This document shows positions 21,701 through 35,193 of a DNA stretch of 64,000 nt, one piece after another. Within the stretch, counting starts at the first letter, position 1, and every line of letters begins with the position of its first letter. Made by a program: the position numbers and the translations under genes. The notes beneath the pieces are model-generated. The model had not been told where the DNA came from and ran no database searches. It saw only the letters and a program-made list of their open reading frames with translations. This stretch comes from Capitulum mitella (taxonomy: Eukaryota; Arthropoda; Thecostraca; Pollicipedomorpha; Pollicipedidae): assembly GCA_030062745.1 (NCBI GenBank), contig CP099841.1, positions 22,757,398 to 22,821,397 of the forward strand, given 5' to 3'.

Positions 21701-24700
21701 TGGTCCTGCCCGGCCGTGGCGCGTGGAGGGCCCACCAGCCGTCGCCCGCTGTCCGGTTCGACTGACTCAAGGGCTGCTCCACCGTCGCGAATCTGCTTAC
21801 TGAATAGAATACAAAGTCGCTTAAGGCATTCCCCTATATTCTCCCTTCCGAAAATCCGACGAAGTCGCGATGTGAACAAGATGTTCGTGGTTGACGTTCG
21901 GCTTGCTTTATGTATGTTTCCTGTCGGATCACCGAATGACGGAGGGTTTTTCATTTGGAGCAGACGACTGTCACGCTCAAGGGTCTCGGTTGTCTCAGAA
22001 GAGAGCACAGTTATGTCGCCTGTTTTTAAGCTGCCTGACTTGTAGCTATGCTGCGGTTTTGTTCGCCTGAGAGTCCGCCTGCATGCTGTCCGATCTCCGC
22101 CGTCGTTTTCTCTCCGCTCCAGCTCTTGTAAGTACATCGGAGACGGCACGGCTACACGGATGGCCGTGAAGGACAAGCTGTGCACGCCGTCTGTCGCGCT
22201 CACATTCTGTACGTCAGGCTAGACAGCGTCTACAGGATAGGGGCGAAGCCAGACGCAGTGTCTGGCGTAGAGACCCTGCCGTGGTCAGATTCAGTCTTGG
22301 CCTGAGGTTTCATCTTGGAACTGGTTCCACTTTGACATGCGTGCATTTCACCACACCCACATACTGTCTGCCATTCTGGCAGCCTGTTAGACACCATTCG
22401 ACCTCCTGACATTTTGTAGGTCAGACACGTTGTTTTGTTGTAGTCTGTCCGTCAAATTAGATGTCCTCCAGAGCTATGAGTCTGACTGGCCGCGTTCCTG
22501 GACGTCACATACTACCCAATAATCTCCTTCAGTTCCGTATCTTGTCCTTATGCTGTAAGTTGTTGCACCACACGGTGACTTTCTACTCCTCATAATCATA
22601 AAATGTCGATATAGGTGGGTAAAGACTTCGTAAACAATGCCCCTGGTTGCGCGGCACTTGCCTTATACCTGTGACTGCAGGGGATCTGGTATGGTATGAA
22701 TTTCAAAGTGGAAGAGCATTACGTTTCCGCAGTACGTTGTCATCTTATCACAAAATGCGGAATTCGTCAGTCACCACATCACATTGCGTAGTGATGTAAG
22801 TTCTCAGCCCAGTTTTTGTTTAGCTTTACGGCTTGCCATGTGCGTTCCCGTTTTGCACATGTGCTGAGGAAAGAATAGATTTCGATGCTGTGCAAAGCTT
22901 GCGGGCAAAGTTGGTATATGGTTTTCTCTTGTAACATGCTGTTCTGTGGTTGATCTCTTGCAATGCCAAATCGTTGACCTCCTCCGTTTCATTTTTCGAA
23001 CTGAGTGAAATAGAAAAAAGAAGCATGCATGCCCGATGATTTGCAATTATAGGAAGGGATTCAGAGTATTGCAAACCTCTGGACAATGGTATAGTGGCAT
23101 GCGCCGGCAAGACCCATTTTCCTTAAATGCATTGGAGAGCAAACAAGCGCCATGACGCAGGCGGACATGAGTTGCATTCGCTGTCGCTGTAAATATGACA
23201 AACAACATGAAAGGGTCCCAGAGATACGAATAACTGTACGGTTACTTTTCATACCAGTTAACATTATTGAGATTTTCTTTAGGAATGACTCTCGTCTTTC
23301 CCTGCTTAAAGATCTCAAAGACTTTTGCTTGTGGTAGACACCGAAGTGCGATTTAATGCAAGGTTTTATGCGGAAAACAAAACGCCGAAAAACGGGCTTG
23401 GGTCTGCAAATGGCCAGTTGGAATATCCACAATGGACAAAGCTATGGCAGAAATGTGCGTCGTTTCTTTTGTTCCTGCCTTAGCTGCCCGCGCGTTGTCT
23501 TGTTGCATATATCTCGTATCTGCGTGCGGAAATTTCCCTGGTGATTCAGAGGCTAGGGAAAAGGAGGCAAGGTTCGCTGTTTCGCGCCGTACGGTTATCC
23601 CCGACAGCCGGTGACAGCTCTCAGCCTGGGCTGAAGCCCGCTCGGCGGCAGCAGCGGCGTCCCAGTCGGTAGGGACCCAGGCAGGCCGGGTCGGCCGCTC
23701 TGGGCCCGGGTCGGCCGCGCCCAGACCTGGCTGACCCGGCCGGTGACCTCGGCCGGCCGGGTCAGAGGTCAGCCGCCGGCCTCGCGACAGTCGGCCCTCG
23801 CCTGGCAACAGTCAGCTCGTCGGGGGCAACGATCGGTCGGGCGGGGCGGCGGCTGGTACGGCTGCCTCCGAGAGATGGGGCAGGGTTCTCCCTGATGACC
23901 TGCAGCTTTGTAATAACCCAGTGGGTGGCGGCGAAGGCAGTGGGGAAGTAAGGCTGTTTGGGCGACCGAAGGCGGTTGACACAGCTGTATCTTGTGTCAC
24001 GCGTTGCATGGGGAGTACGTGGCAATTTCTCTATCTAGGCATTGCGATAAGAGGCCCTTTATTCAAGGACAAGGATGAGTCCATGTTGGTGGCCGTCTTA
24101 CGTGAGAATTGCGGGAATTCAAATTTGCACGCTTGGATAATCAAGGAATGGTGAAAACGTTGGTAGTACGGACTGCGACGGGAGGACAAGAATGTAGCCC
24201 TGGCTACACGCAGGAACAAGGCGCTAGCTTTAGATGTCTCTCAACGTTTTCACTTGTAGCTAGTGCAGTTGAAACGGCCGTAAGTCCCGGACCATCTCGC
24301 AGATCAGGCTTTTCTAGATGTTTTGGTTTCCATTTTTGCCGGCCTCCAGCACGATGCGCCGATCCGCCGGGACGGGTTCCGTGTAACTCTGCAGAAGGCA
24401 TTCCGTAGTGGGAGTTTTATAACGGAGGCGGTTTCCCAACAACAGTCGGAGACAAATCCCCGATGCCGCCGCGTCTGCCTGGCCCTCCTGGCCTTCGTGT
24501 CGGCCGTCGGCCGCTGTCTGGGCTGGAGACTGGTTATTCCACATTCTTGGCTCACTGGTCGGTGAGGGTCGGCTGCGGGGGGGGGGGGGGGCTGACGTCA
24601 GACGTTGATGGAACTCCCGCCGTGTCTGCGGCTGCAAAGCCAGGCTGCAGCCGGTCGGAGGCCACGGCGATGGCAGGCGGCCAGTGGGCATGGGCACCGA

Positions 24701-27700
24701 GTGACCGCGGTAGAAAGTTTTAGTCGGATCCGTGTGGGGCGCCGAGAGAATGCGATTTTTTTTTATCAGACGCTGAGAGTTCTTGTGTCCTTAAGATTAC
24801 GAAGAGGCGCTAGCCGCGCTATCCGCTTCAATCTGCGTATCCATTTTATGACGGCGCAGTTTTCGCCGAGGAGCGGAAGCCTGATCTGGTTCATGTGAGG
24901 ATCCCGCTCCAGGAAGATCCACGAGTTCATGACCGCGTGCTGCGTTAGCGGAATGTTTTCCACTCGGAAGAAGGAATGGGACGCATGCTTATCCCTTTGT
25001 AACACATTAAATCGGTTTATTTACAGTCTGGCTAGTTTGAAGAGGACAAAGAGTAATGACCAGCGCTGATGTATTTTTGTCTGGTTTCAACAGGACAGCA
25101 TTTTCCATTGTTGCAGCAGTGTTAACTTTCAGCCGTCAACCTAAGCACATTTGCTGTGGATGCATTCCACTAAATCATATGGTCGCTGTTGTTGTGATAG
25201 GAAGGGGTTGGCATAAATTTATGGCTACCGCAGGCGGAAGTAAACCATTTAGATAGCGCGGTGTTGAGGCTCTTTGTGTATGATATGTGCTGAGCGCGAC
25301 GACTTTCCCTTCTTACCCGGGCAACGTCCAACTTTTTGCGGATATTTTTATGTGAGTAGTAGTGCGATTTCTCTGTACTCCACCCTCGCGTTGGAATCTG
25401 GCAGTCTTTTTTGGTACTCCTGCTTATCAACTTAGCGAGTAAATTACTTAGAGGGCTTCCAAGTAATGAGTTTATGGCATTGTCATCAAGACTACGTTGG
25501 AAATGCGTGGAACAAATGAGAAAGTAAATGGCAGTTTTGGCTTTGACGTAATTATTCTGTATGCCTTTAAATTTCACGTATCCATACATCTATCTGAATT
25601 CAGAAACCAACCCACAGCGTTCATTTCAGAGTGAGCCACGTTGCGCGTTTCGTTTGGTCAGACAGATATCACAGAATAGTGACCCGTGGAAGGGGTGATA
25701 ACAGTGACTCTGCCTCGCGTTCCGAGACTCGAGCTCTTTTCTCTCCTCGTCTCTCCTGGCACGTGCCGCCTGTGGGTCGGCGGTGCAGTGGTCGGCCCGT
25801 TTCGCCACAGCTCCGGTCGGGGAGAGGTCAGCTGTCGTGCGGCCCAAATACCGCCGGCCGACAGCTCCATCATACAGACGCCTGCCGACGCCCGGCGGCG
25901 ACGGTCCAACCTGGCCGATCACGGCCCCCCTCAGCAGGGGGGACTCCCGTCTGCCTCCGCGGCCTCCCCCGCCATCCCCGGCTGGCCTCTGGGATCCGAT
26001 CGGGGACGGGTCACGCGGCCGCGGCAGCTACCGCACGCGTAACGGCTCAGGGAGGTGCCGGCGGTGTGGCGGAGCTGGCTGGCCGTGACAGGTGTTGTTC
26101 CGGTCCGTGCTACCACAACTCTCGGCCGCCGCCGAGAACAATGATCGATATCAGCTCATGTGACGCACGGTAGCTGCACCGAGCGGCGCTTTTCCAGCTG
26201 ATGACTCGGCTTTGCGGCAATCAGGCGTGTTTTCAGAGCATGAACACTCTCTCCTGATCGTTTTATGTCGTTTCACGTCATTAAAAGCACTCTCAGACTC
26301 ATCAGATACCGCTCTGACACGCCCGGGCTGCTTTCCGCTGAGGAGGACGGGTGCCGAGCCGCTTCATTATGATGCAGCCAACCCGATTTAGCCGAGCCCA
26401 ACTTGTCACACGTCCAAACACGCGGGTTGATTTATTCGACAGAGCCCATACTTAGGGGACTTTATCGACTATTCGTGTCAAATCTCTTTCCCAATATTGC
26501 TTCAGGGCGCTTCGAAACGGCCGCCCGATGGGCACGTCCATCCAACACTCATTCGTTTGTTTTGACTAACGACACGGCCCAGATAAGCCGAACATTGACG
26601 TTGACACGCGAACAGCGAATATCCTCTCAGGCTTTCGACACGTTTTGGGTGATTAACCCACACGATAGTGTCCTCCACAAGCACGACATCGCCTCCTCGG
26701 GCGGGGCGGTACTCTCTGCTGCCGGAGCGGCGGGCGGGGACCTTGCCACCGGCCCCCAGTGGCGGCTCGATGTCGCCGACCTGGGTCCGGTCTGCAGCGG
26801 TCCGGGCCTTGACAGCGCGGCCACATGGCCGCGGCCGCGGCCGCCGGCACCATGCAGAGCCGCACCTCGCGCAAAACCGAACCGCAGCGCGCGCAGAACG
26901 GGGTTCCCGTGGGAAGGTGCGGGTCGGCGGAGGTCGGTCGGCCGGCCGGCCGGCGCCGCTCCGAACCCGCGACACGTGTTCCCGGATTGCGACTGTTAAA
27001 AATGACGACCCTGTGCGGCATCCACTGGATGAGGAAGAGAGGAGCGTCTGCCTTTAAATTATGCATGAGAGTATTCGGAGAATCTCTGTTTCGGGAAGTC
27101 GGTGGAATGATGTTCACGCTTAATGGCTCTGCCCATGTGTTAAAGTTCCTAATTATCGATTTGGCCTCGAGCCCCGGAACGCAGATGTAAACAGACGAGC
27201 TGTCGTCTTACGTCGTACGCCTTTGACGTTTTGAATAGTCCTTCACATATCTTTTTAACAGACTGTGGAAGAGGACGTGAAAAGTGGCACCTAATAAGCA
27301 GGTGCCGTGACAAAAATGAGGTGGTCCATCTGCTCCCGAAACCGCTCTTTGTACGACACTGTACGTGGTATGTGGCCGAAGCGTCTCTTCATTTCTCTGC
27401 GGCCTTTAATTGCTGCCTTTTATCCTCTTCCTTTTGGCGACGGTCGCCCGGAGACGCTCCTCACAAAGCCAGTCTGGCGGGCTGTCGCTTTGTCCCGGGC
27501 AGGTGCTCCTGACACCTGCCGTTCGCGTCCGGCCCGCCGGTCGGTCTCGCTGGTATCGACGTCCCCGTCTCCGCCCGGGCCAGCAGGCGCCCGGCCGGCT
27601 CGTCGTCCGCCGGCCTTGACCTGAGGTCAGCCAGGTCGGCGCGTCCCGCCGCCGACCGGGCTGCGGAGGTCGTCACGCGGCTGGTCCGGCCGCGCGCCGC

Positions 27701-28859
27701 GCTGTTGCCTCACCGCGGCGTCCGGACGGAGGAGCGCTGCCAGGGGACGATCACTCGCCGCGGCGGCCGCATAGAAAACCCATCGATCACGGCCAATACG
27801 CGCCACCATAAATCGCGCGGCCGCAGATGAAGATTAAAACGCCTTGTGAAATCGTACCGACTGGAGCCGCCATGCGTCTTGTTTAGTCGCGAGAGAGAAA
27901 TGATCCGGCCGACTTTGCTTCAAGGGCGCGCGACGGCTCAATCAGGGGTCTTTCCTGCGGTCGGCCGCATACATAACGCACGCATTTCTCTTCCTGTTTG
28001 CCCTAACGGAGAGTCTAATCTATTCCTGGCGAGATTTCGAGTCAGCTGTTCATTCGTCTCCGGGGGCCGAGGCCGAGTGGCGTACTCTGACCCGGGGAGG
28101 GCGCCGAGAGGCGGTCGGACCGCCAGCGTCCTGGACACCGGAGCCGAGGCGCCCGTCTGATGGGCTATTGTGATCTCGTGCAGCCATTGTACGGGCGCGC
28201 GGGGGTCGGCCGGGCGGCGGCCGGCCGTCCCATGCGCCTCACTGCCGTCAGTTCCGGGCATTGTGGCCGGGCAGGCGCCGTCGACAGCGCAGTCTCCGCC
28301 CGGGCCTGCACCGGCCGGCCGTCTCTGCAGAGGACGAAGGCCGCCGGCGCCGCCGACCGGCGGCCGACCCCCTCCCGACACTCGGCCGATCACGTGGTAA
28401 TTGGGGCCGGAGGGGTCGGTCGGGGAGGAAGTGCCAGCGCGCCCTCGGACGGGCCGGGCGCGCTGCACCGCTGAGCTGGCTCCAGTTTCTGCGCAGTCTG
28501 TGGGTGGCTGGAGTTTGACGAGTCCAGACGGTGCACGCAAAGCTGTCCGGGTTATGACGCTTCGTTTATGCGCGGCACGTGTGAAGTGCGATAACTAGCT
28601 CCCATTTTGACGGATCGATGCTTCGGTACCTCTTTGCCTTTTTGCCAGAGATGATCTCCTTCGTCTTTATGCCTGTGATGGAATCAAATCCACCAGAAAG
28701 AACTCACGCATTAATCTTACGGATTCGAACAATTTTTTCATTTCTTTTTTTCGCTGAGCATGTGCTTTGACTCAGATCTCATTCCCACAACATCCGAAAC
28801 TGGCCGCTCTCGAATTTCCAGTGACTGGCTGCCGGATGAGGGAGCTAGGTATGCGCTAG
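18761..28859. other. Ten kilobases without a recognised gene
   Basis: The region alternates AT-balanced DNA with GC-rich blocks (about 19360-20800, 25690-26100, 26700-27000 and 27420-28520). A run of 13 G occurs near 24580. The longest frame in moderate composition is a minus-strand frame at 21451-22203 (250 codons) with no domain I recognise. If the RhoGEF gene continues, this is part of an intron of more than 12 kb. I looked for splice-bordered exons carrying the rest of the DH or a PH domain and found none I could support. Confidence 0.5.
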
Positions 28860-29198
28860 CTGCCGGCCGGCCGGCTGCGCTGAATGCCGGCAGAGCTCCG
28901 CGGCGTCGGCGTCGAAGTCGCCGGGCCAGTCGACTGCAGCTGGGCTCAGCCGCGGGAGGGCGCTGCGGTGGTGCCGTCAGAACTTCCTCCACTCGCGGAG
29001 CGGTGCGAGTGCGCGCGCGGTGCGGGCCCGTTTTTCCTGCGAACGTGCCCCGACACCGACTCAACTTCCGGCTCGGCGCAGAAAAACCGGCTTGTTTACG
29101 CGGCGGGCGCCGACAGCCGGGCGCGCGGCAACATGAGCGGAACGACGCTTCCGCCGGCGGCGCGCTGACCGGCCGGCGCGGTACGCAGCGGCGCCGCC
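28860..29198 (+). promoter_or_regulatory. CpG-rich block upstream of a start exon
   Basis: This CG-dense block directly precedes the start codon at 29199, after an AT-rich stretch ending near 28780. No TATA box or clear initiator was identified. I infer a CpG-island-like promoter plus 5' untranslated region from position only. Confidence 0.35.
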
Positions 29199-29549
29199 AT
29201 GTTCGGCACGCTGAAGCAGAAGCTGCAGTCGTTCAGCCCGATCGGCAGCCCGGTGGCCAGCCCGAGCGCGTCGCCGCGGCCGGCGCGGCGCCGCTTCGGC
29301 CTGCGCACGCCGGCGCGGCTCAAGCAGCGGCGCGAGGAGTTTCGCGAGGTGCAGTCGGACCCCGAGTGTGACTACGGCACCGTCAGGAAGCAGCGTCGGA
29401 AGACCAGCCACCCGGCGCCGCGGCCGGCCGCCGCCGCCGGCCGCGACGAGAGCTACTACGATGTGCCGTCCCAGGCCCGCGGGAAGCCGGCGCCGGCCGA
29501 CGCGCAGGTGCACAGCCATACGCTGGGCAGACTGAACGGGAAGAAACAG
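29199..29549 (+). CDS. Putative first coding exon, basic Ser/Pro-rich N-terminus with YYDVP motif
   Basis: The ATG sits in an excellent start context (CGCCGCCATGTTC) and opens 117 codons, ending in phase 0 at AAACAG|GTACGG. The product begins MFGTLKQKLQSFSPIGSP. Residues 11-30 are rich in Ser-Pro pairs, residues 28-50 are strongly basic, a CDYGTV sequence surrounds Tyr59, and YYDVP covers residues 86-90. Tyr87 with Asp-Val-Pro fits the pYDxP consensus bound by Crk-type SH2 domains, which suggests a signalling or adaptor protein; that is inference. The frame is GC-rich like the DH exons, but here it has a defined start, low-complexity features typical of disordered N-termini and a usable donor. 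I do not recognise the protein. It may be a new gene or an alternative start of the RhoGEF gene. No sure second exon was found. Confidence 0.55.
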
Positions 29550-30398
29550 GTACGGGCTTTGGTGGAATTCCGGGGCTTGGCAGAACCGGGGCGAAATTGT
29601 GCCGTTCCGTTCCCGTTGTTGGAAGCACCTATGCGATAGGTAGCGGCAGCCTCCCTTGCAAACGGAACTCCGTGATGGTGCTCTGTGTTTACTCTCGAAT
29701 TCCGAGCTGTGTCGCTCGCTGGTGCTCCTGTGTAGGACGACTCAAAATCGAGGCTCCAGACTCCACACATGGTGTCTTACGTTGCTGCGTTTCGAGTGAA
29801 GGAGCCCGTAGGCGAGTTGAGCGATGGCTACACCAGCCTTGATTAATCTCTACTTAAGCCGCTTGGCTTTGCTTAGAAAGAAATTAGGTGCCTCAAAATG
29901 GTTTAAACCCCGCAACTTTAAAAGCGCTTCTGGGCCCATGCCACATCATGTCATCATGTCATCACATCATCACCTCCCGATGTCCCCTGGTTTGTGCTGC
30001 CGTCCGCTGGTGAGCGGCTGCCATCCCCCGGCCTTTGAACGGGGACCTGTTTGGCACCGACTCAGGCCTCGGGCACGCAGAGCCGGGAGGCGCCGCTCTG
30101 CCGTGACTCACCCTGCGGCGAGTTTGCCGAGGATTAGCCGCTTCTGCCGCGGCGCAGTCTGACGGTCGGGCCAGCCGCTCTTTGTTGAAACACCGGCGCC
30201 GTGCTCCGATGTGAGGACACTTGACATTCACGTCCTCAAACGGTATCTGTCTCAATGGGCTGGGCCGTTTTGCATTCATACGTGCAGCTGAGCGTCTCAC
30301 TGGCGCGGGGCGTACTGCAGCCGCCATTCTGTGGCCAACTGTCTGTGACTGGAAACCGCCCTTCCTCAGCACGAAACCACTGCAGGTCGGTGGTCGGT

Positions 30399-30426
30399 GA
30401 GACCAGAAACGGACGTTTCTGGTCTC
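30399..30426. repeat. 13-bp perfect inverted repeat, 2-nt centre
   Basis: The arm GAGACCAGAAACG is followed by GA and then its exact reverse complement. The single-stranded form would make a near-loopless hairpin. No protein-binding assignment can be made from sequence. Confidence 0.8.
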
Positions 30427-32199
30427 TGGTGTTCCTCTGCTGGCCCGTGATCATTGGTTTAGCAGCCCTAGGAAGTAAAGCAACGGGCTTGCCAGCTTTG
30501 GATCTTTTTATAAAGCATATGGTTTTGCACGGAAAGAAGCTGTACCAAAATAATTCAGGGAGTGCCAGCTTAAAAAAAAATACCCTGCGCACATGTTCGT
30601 GATGGTTCGATGCTGGTCGACTGCCGGTCTGTGGCGGCCCACTGCCGGTCGGTGTGGTCCGCTGCTGGTCTGCTGCCGGTCCGTTGCCGGTTGGCGAAGT
30701 TTCGCGGCTTCGGTAGCGGTGAGGGCGGGCCGTTGCCGGACGCCGGTCAGCCGCCGAGTACCGCTGCCGGTGCGAGCACACACGAGCCGCCACCGCAGCA
30801 CGATCACTGCCGGAAAAACGCCGCGCCCGTCGGCGGCTGACCGCGGGACCGGCCGGCGTCCCCCGTCCGCCGTCCGGCGTGGGGACCGGGCCGGGACCGG
30901 AACTCAGTGGACAGGCCGCAGCTGCCGCTGGGACGACGGAGGCCGGCAGTCACCGCTGGCCGGCCGGCGCGTGCACCGCCTGTTGACCTGCGACCCTGCT
31001 GTGACCCTTCTGTGACCCTGCCGGCCGCAGCCCGGTCCGGCCGCCGACTGGCGCCGCTCCAGTGGAAAGTCTCGGTCTGGGCGGCGCCGCGGCCGTCCGG
31101 CGTGTTGATTTTATCGGGCGGTGTCATGAATCAGGCATGGACTGCGGCTGGAGGCTGCATACGCGACGCCCTTTGCAGGGCGAGATGTCAACCGGCAGCC
31201 GGACGGGACCTACTTCTCCAGTGGGCCACATTCTGTCCGGTGTCGGTGGTCTTGGGCCAGAAAACTCTTGCACAATGGGAGCGGTGTCGGAGCCAAAGCG
31301 GCCGTCCGGTGCAGAATCGCCGCCTGGCCGCGCCGAAATGGCTTGAACTTTGACAGCCGTCAGTCAGAGTCGTCGAACCCAGAGATCGCGTAACCGATCT
31401 CACCGAATGGAAACACGTCCTACTTATCAGCAATCACCCTTCGCCTGGGAACGAAGCTGGCCAGTGCGCCGCATACATTACCCGCCTCCCTGACGATGGG
31501 TCTCCCAGGTGCGATTCGGACGTGATCCGGCGTGGTCCTCCGACTTTCGTAAACACGTGGCGCCGCGCGCGCGCTGCGCGGCTGACGCCGCCGGCCGCCG
31601 GCTGGCGCCGCGCGCTGTCCAGCCGGGCCCGGTAAACAGTGGCCTGCTCCGGGCGACTGGGGGGCGCCGTCCGGTGTCGGCCGCACCGCGGCGGTGGGCG
31701 GTACCCCCGGGCGCCGGCCTCGGGAACACCTGGGCGCCGGCTGCCGAGGGACGGGCTGCAGAGAGATGTACTCCTGAGCGGCGGTGGGTGGCACCCCCGG
31801 GCGCCGACCGCCGCCGTCCTCGGTAACACCTGGACCGTCTCCAGCCTCCGCTGTTCACAAGAGCGGTTCGGAGAGATAGGGCTGGCCCTCTGCTGAGATG
31901 GTTGTGTTACAAGACATTCTGGTGATATCGGGAACAGCAAATGCCACCGTTGTTTTGAATCGTGTATTATGGCGTGTATAAGTCACGCACTGTTTTGAAA
32001 TGCCCAGGCTGTCTGCCATTCATCCCTCCGGTCGTTTCTTCCACGTCACGGCTCGTCGCCACTTGACCCGCTCGTCGGTCGCACAGTCCGCGTTCCTCGA
32101 TCCCTGGTGTAAGCCTCGGCGCGCGGGGCCGGGCCGGCGTCACGTGTCGGGCGTGTGCCGGCGCCGCCGCCGACACGCTGCCGGTCACGCCGGGCCGCC

Positions 32200-32292
32200 A
32201 TGAGAGGTCGGCCAACACTTGACACGGCGCCGGCGCCGGCCATTGGCATGCACGGCGGCGTCCGGCCGGCCGGCGGCGGCTGCCGGCCGCAG
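32200..32292 (+). CDS. Candidate short start exon (weak)
   Basis: An ATG in the context GGGCCGCCATGAGA opens 31 codons, beginning MRGRPTLDTAPAPA, and meets a good donor GCAG|GTAAGC in phase 0 at 32293. The frame closes soon after the donor, so it only makes sense as a spliced exon. It lies in a GC-rich block where such combinations arise by chance. It could be an alternative first exon of the gene starting at 29199, since both end in phase 0. Confidence 0.15.
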
Positions 32293-35121
32293 GTAAGCGC
32301 GGCCCGGCGGCCCGACATTTGACACCGCGCCGGCTGTGGGCCACGTGTCGGCTCCGAGCGCGCGGGCTCGGCTGCGTGTTGCCGCCGACCCGCGGCGGAG
32401 ACGGCCGGAGCGTGCGGGCGCCCTCGGATGTTGATCGCCCGGGCCGCTGAGGCTGCCGCTGCCGGTCTGACGTGCCGCCGGCCGGTTCGTACCGGCGCGG
32501 TCCGGCCTCCGACGCGGCCCAGTCCTTGGAGAGGCCCCGGCCGATGGCGGCGATAGCCAGCGGACGAGCCGGCCGGCCGGCGTGCAACCGGGTCACCGCC
32601 GGAACTGCTTCTCGCCGCCTCTCCACGGGCCTCGGACGGGGGCCGGGCCGCGCGACGAAGCACCGGCCGCCGCGTGGGGCCGGGGCCTGTCGGCGGAACG
32701 GCCGCCGGCGGCCGGCGTCGCCGCCCGTGAAACGGCGCCGCGGCCCTGCCGGCGCGACGCGGCCACTTTTGTCCGGCGCAAATAGTGCGGCGGCGCCGCG
32801 ACCGCCTCATCAGGCGGCGTCACGCGGCGGCGGCGGCGGCTAACGGGACAGGCCGGGCCTCGCGCGCCCGCTCCGTCGCCGGTCTATCCGGACGAGGCTC
32901 TGCCGGCGTCTCGGTGTCGGTCGGGGCGTTAGCCAAGAAGACGGGTTAGTCTGAGTCAGACGTTCAGTCGAGCCATCTGTCCGGCTGGCGGCCCCGGGAC
33001 ACGCTAATCACTCCACCGTATCGCTCCATCAGCCCTCCGCGCCCCATACATCACCGATCCCGTGCGGCACAGCCAGGCGCTTATTAATTTGCTTTCTCTT
33101 TATATCGAATTTATCGGCGCGCGGCGCCGCCCGTGCCCCCTGCGCACCGCGGACGGTGCGCGTGCCGCGGCGCGTTCGTGGCTGACCACTTTCTCTGGGC
33201 GCCTCGCGGCGCGGCGGCGGCCTGTTTATGGCATGTTTGTGGCGGTGCTCTGCCGGGGACCGGGTGGTCGTACACGGCTCGGCTGGCTGGCCGATTGCGT
33301 CAGGTCGTGTTGGCCGACGCGTGGCCGAGCACGGCCGGGACCCGACGACCCGGCCGGCCGCCGACACGGGCGCCCGACCGGCGACGGCGCGGCGCCGCGC
33401 TCGACGTTAACGGCGCGGGTGCGGCGAGGCGAGGTTGTTGAGGCGAGGCGTCGGTTTTGACTGTTCCCGCGGTGTAACAACCCGCGACTTATCAGGCCGG
33501 CCCGGCCTCCACCATTTGTTCGACGGGAAAGCGGAGTCTTGTGGTGAATCGAATGGTGCGTGATGGCCGGTGAAAGCCGCATTTGACGCAACCGCATCGC
33601 CGAGATTTGCCCGACGTCGACGGTCCCGGCGGGGCCCGCCCGGCGTCGGGCCCCGTTTCTACGCTGAGCGGCGGAGATGGCGACATCCAGGAGGGCTTCT
33701 TATGGCCGTGAGAGCGCCACATGGCCTGGCCGCGCCGACGAAGACATTATCCGAGTGACGCTCTCGCTCTCATGCAGATTCCCGCCATCCATCTCCCGGG
33801 CCTGCTGTGGTGAAATTCTGCATGTTTCTGCGCGTATAACGTCGGTAGCCTTAAATATTTATCGCGACGGCGCCCAGAGGGCCGGCGGTCTTTCCGGGCT
33901 GCCGTGCCGGCAGCACCGGGAGCGTAGTGCTTCCGAGTCAGACCGCCGTAGATTTACTGAGGCCGACGACACCTCCTCGATTTTTCGTGAGCTACAGCCG
34001 GACCGCCCACCGGCCGTCCGGCTAATTCCCCGTTTTCACCTGGACAGCGCGCCCTTTGTTGCCGGCCTGCCGCTTAGCGAGCCGGTCGTTTCGGGCCGTT
34101 TCGATTTGTCTCAGCCGTAATGAAGCCCGGCTGTTTGTGAACCGGGGCCTTGGATCCGGGTCAGGCATCTTAGTCAGCCGTCCGCCTCTGTAATCCCATT
34201 GACAATTGGTTCAATTTCCCGGTGGTCTCGTGCATTCTGGGCGCAATCAGTCGGGTGTTTGTGCGCCGGGTTCGTGTCGGTCGGTCGGCGGCCGCGCCGT
34301 GTTTGTATCGCCACGCGCTCCACAAATGCTAACCCACTTACCGATGGGTGGAAAGATCCAATGACACGTTCGGGGAGAGAACGCATCGCGGTCTAAAAAC
34401 TGACAGCTTTAGCTTTCTCCTAATGGTGGCGAACGGAGCGTGCGGTGCTGTTCTTCCGACGGAGGCAATTACCCGAGTAAGTTGTTAGAAACAATGCGCA
34501 CGGCAGTCAACTTTTACGAGGCGCGCGGCACAGTGACTCACTTTAGCAGTCTGTACGCGTCGAACTGTTCGAGCTGGTCCGGAAAGTTTCACCTTGTCAG
34601 AGTGGCTTGCAATGGTGGGAAGGCAATCCTGCGTGGTCGTTAAATCGGCGGTCATTGAACCTATTGCAGTAAACCAGATTGGAGCCTCTTCTGCTGACCG
34701 CCTGAAGAAAGCTGTACGGGGCAATGCCGGCCGACGTCTCCTTCACAGTTCATCTTTTTCTCCTACCAGTAGAGCATCGGGTAGCTTTATTGTGCCAGTT
34801 ATGACTTTCTTTGTACAACGAGACTCATAACTTGTCGAATACGACTGCGGCCAGCTTTTGTCTTGCGACCGTCCTGAACACAGTCGGGGTACTGTCCAGC
34901 ATCCTCCTGTCTACCGTTAACGCAGCATTAGCTGACACCGCCACTCTTATGGTCCTGTCTTGCCTGAAGTCTGAGACTATCCTTCCATCTAAGTTTGCGC
35001 TGTTCGCTAAGTCTTGTCTCGCTGCTCGCTGAGCTCGCACTATCGGTTCAGATCACACTGCCCGCTTGAGGTTGCGCTGTTCGCCAGTCATGCCGCTCTC
35101 CCAGTTTGCGCCGTTTACTCG

Positions 35122-35193
35122 GATCTCGCTTCCCGCTGAGATCTCGCTGCCCGCTGAGGCTGTGCTGCCCGCTGAGGCTATGCTGCCCGCTGA
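35122..35193. repeat. 18-bp tandem repeat, 4 units
   Basis: There are four exact-length units related to GGCTGTGCTGCCCGCTGA, the first two beginning GATCTCGCT instead. The plus-strand frame reads a six-residue repeat (xxLPAE), with no sign that it is translated. Confidence 0.85.
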
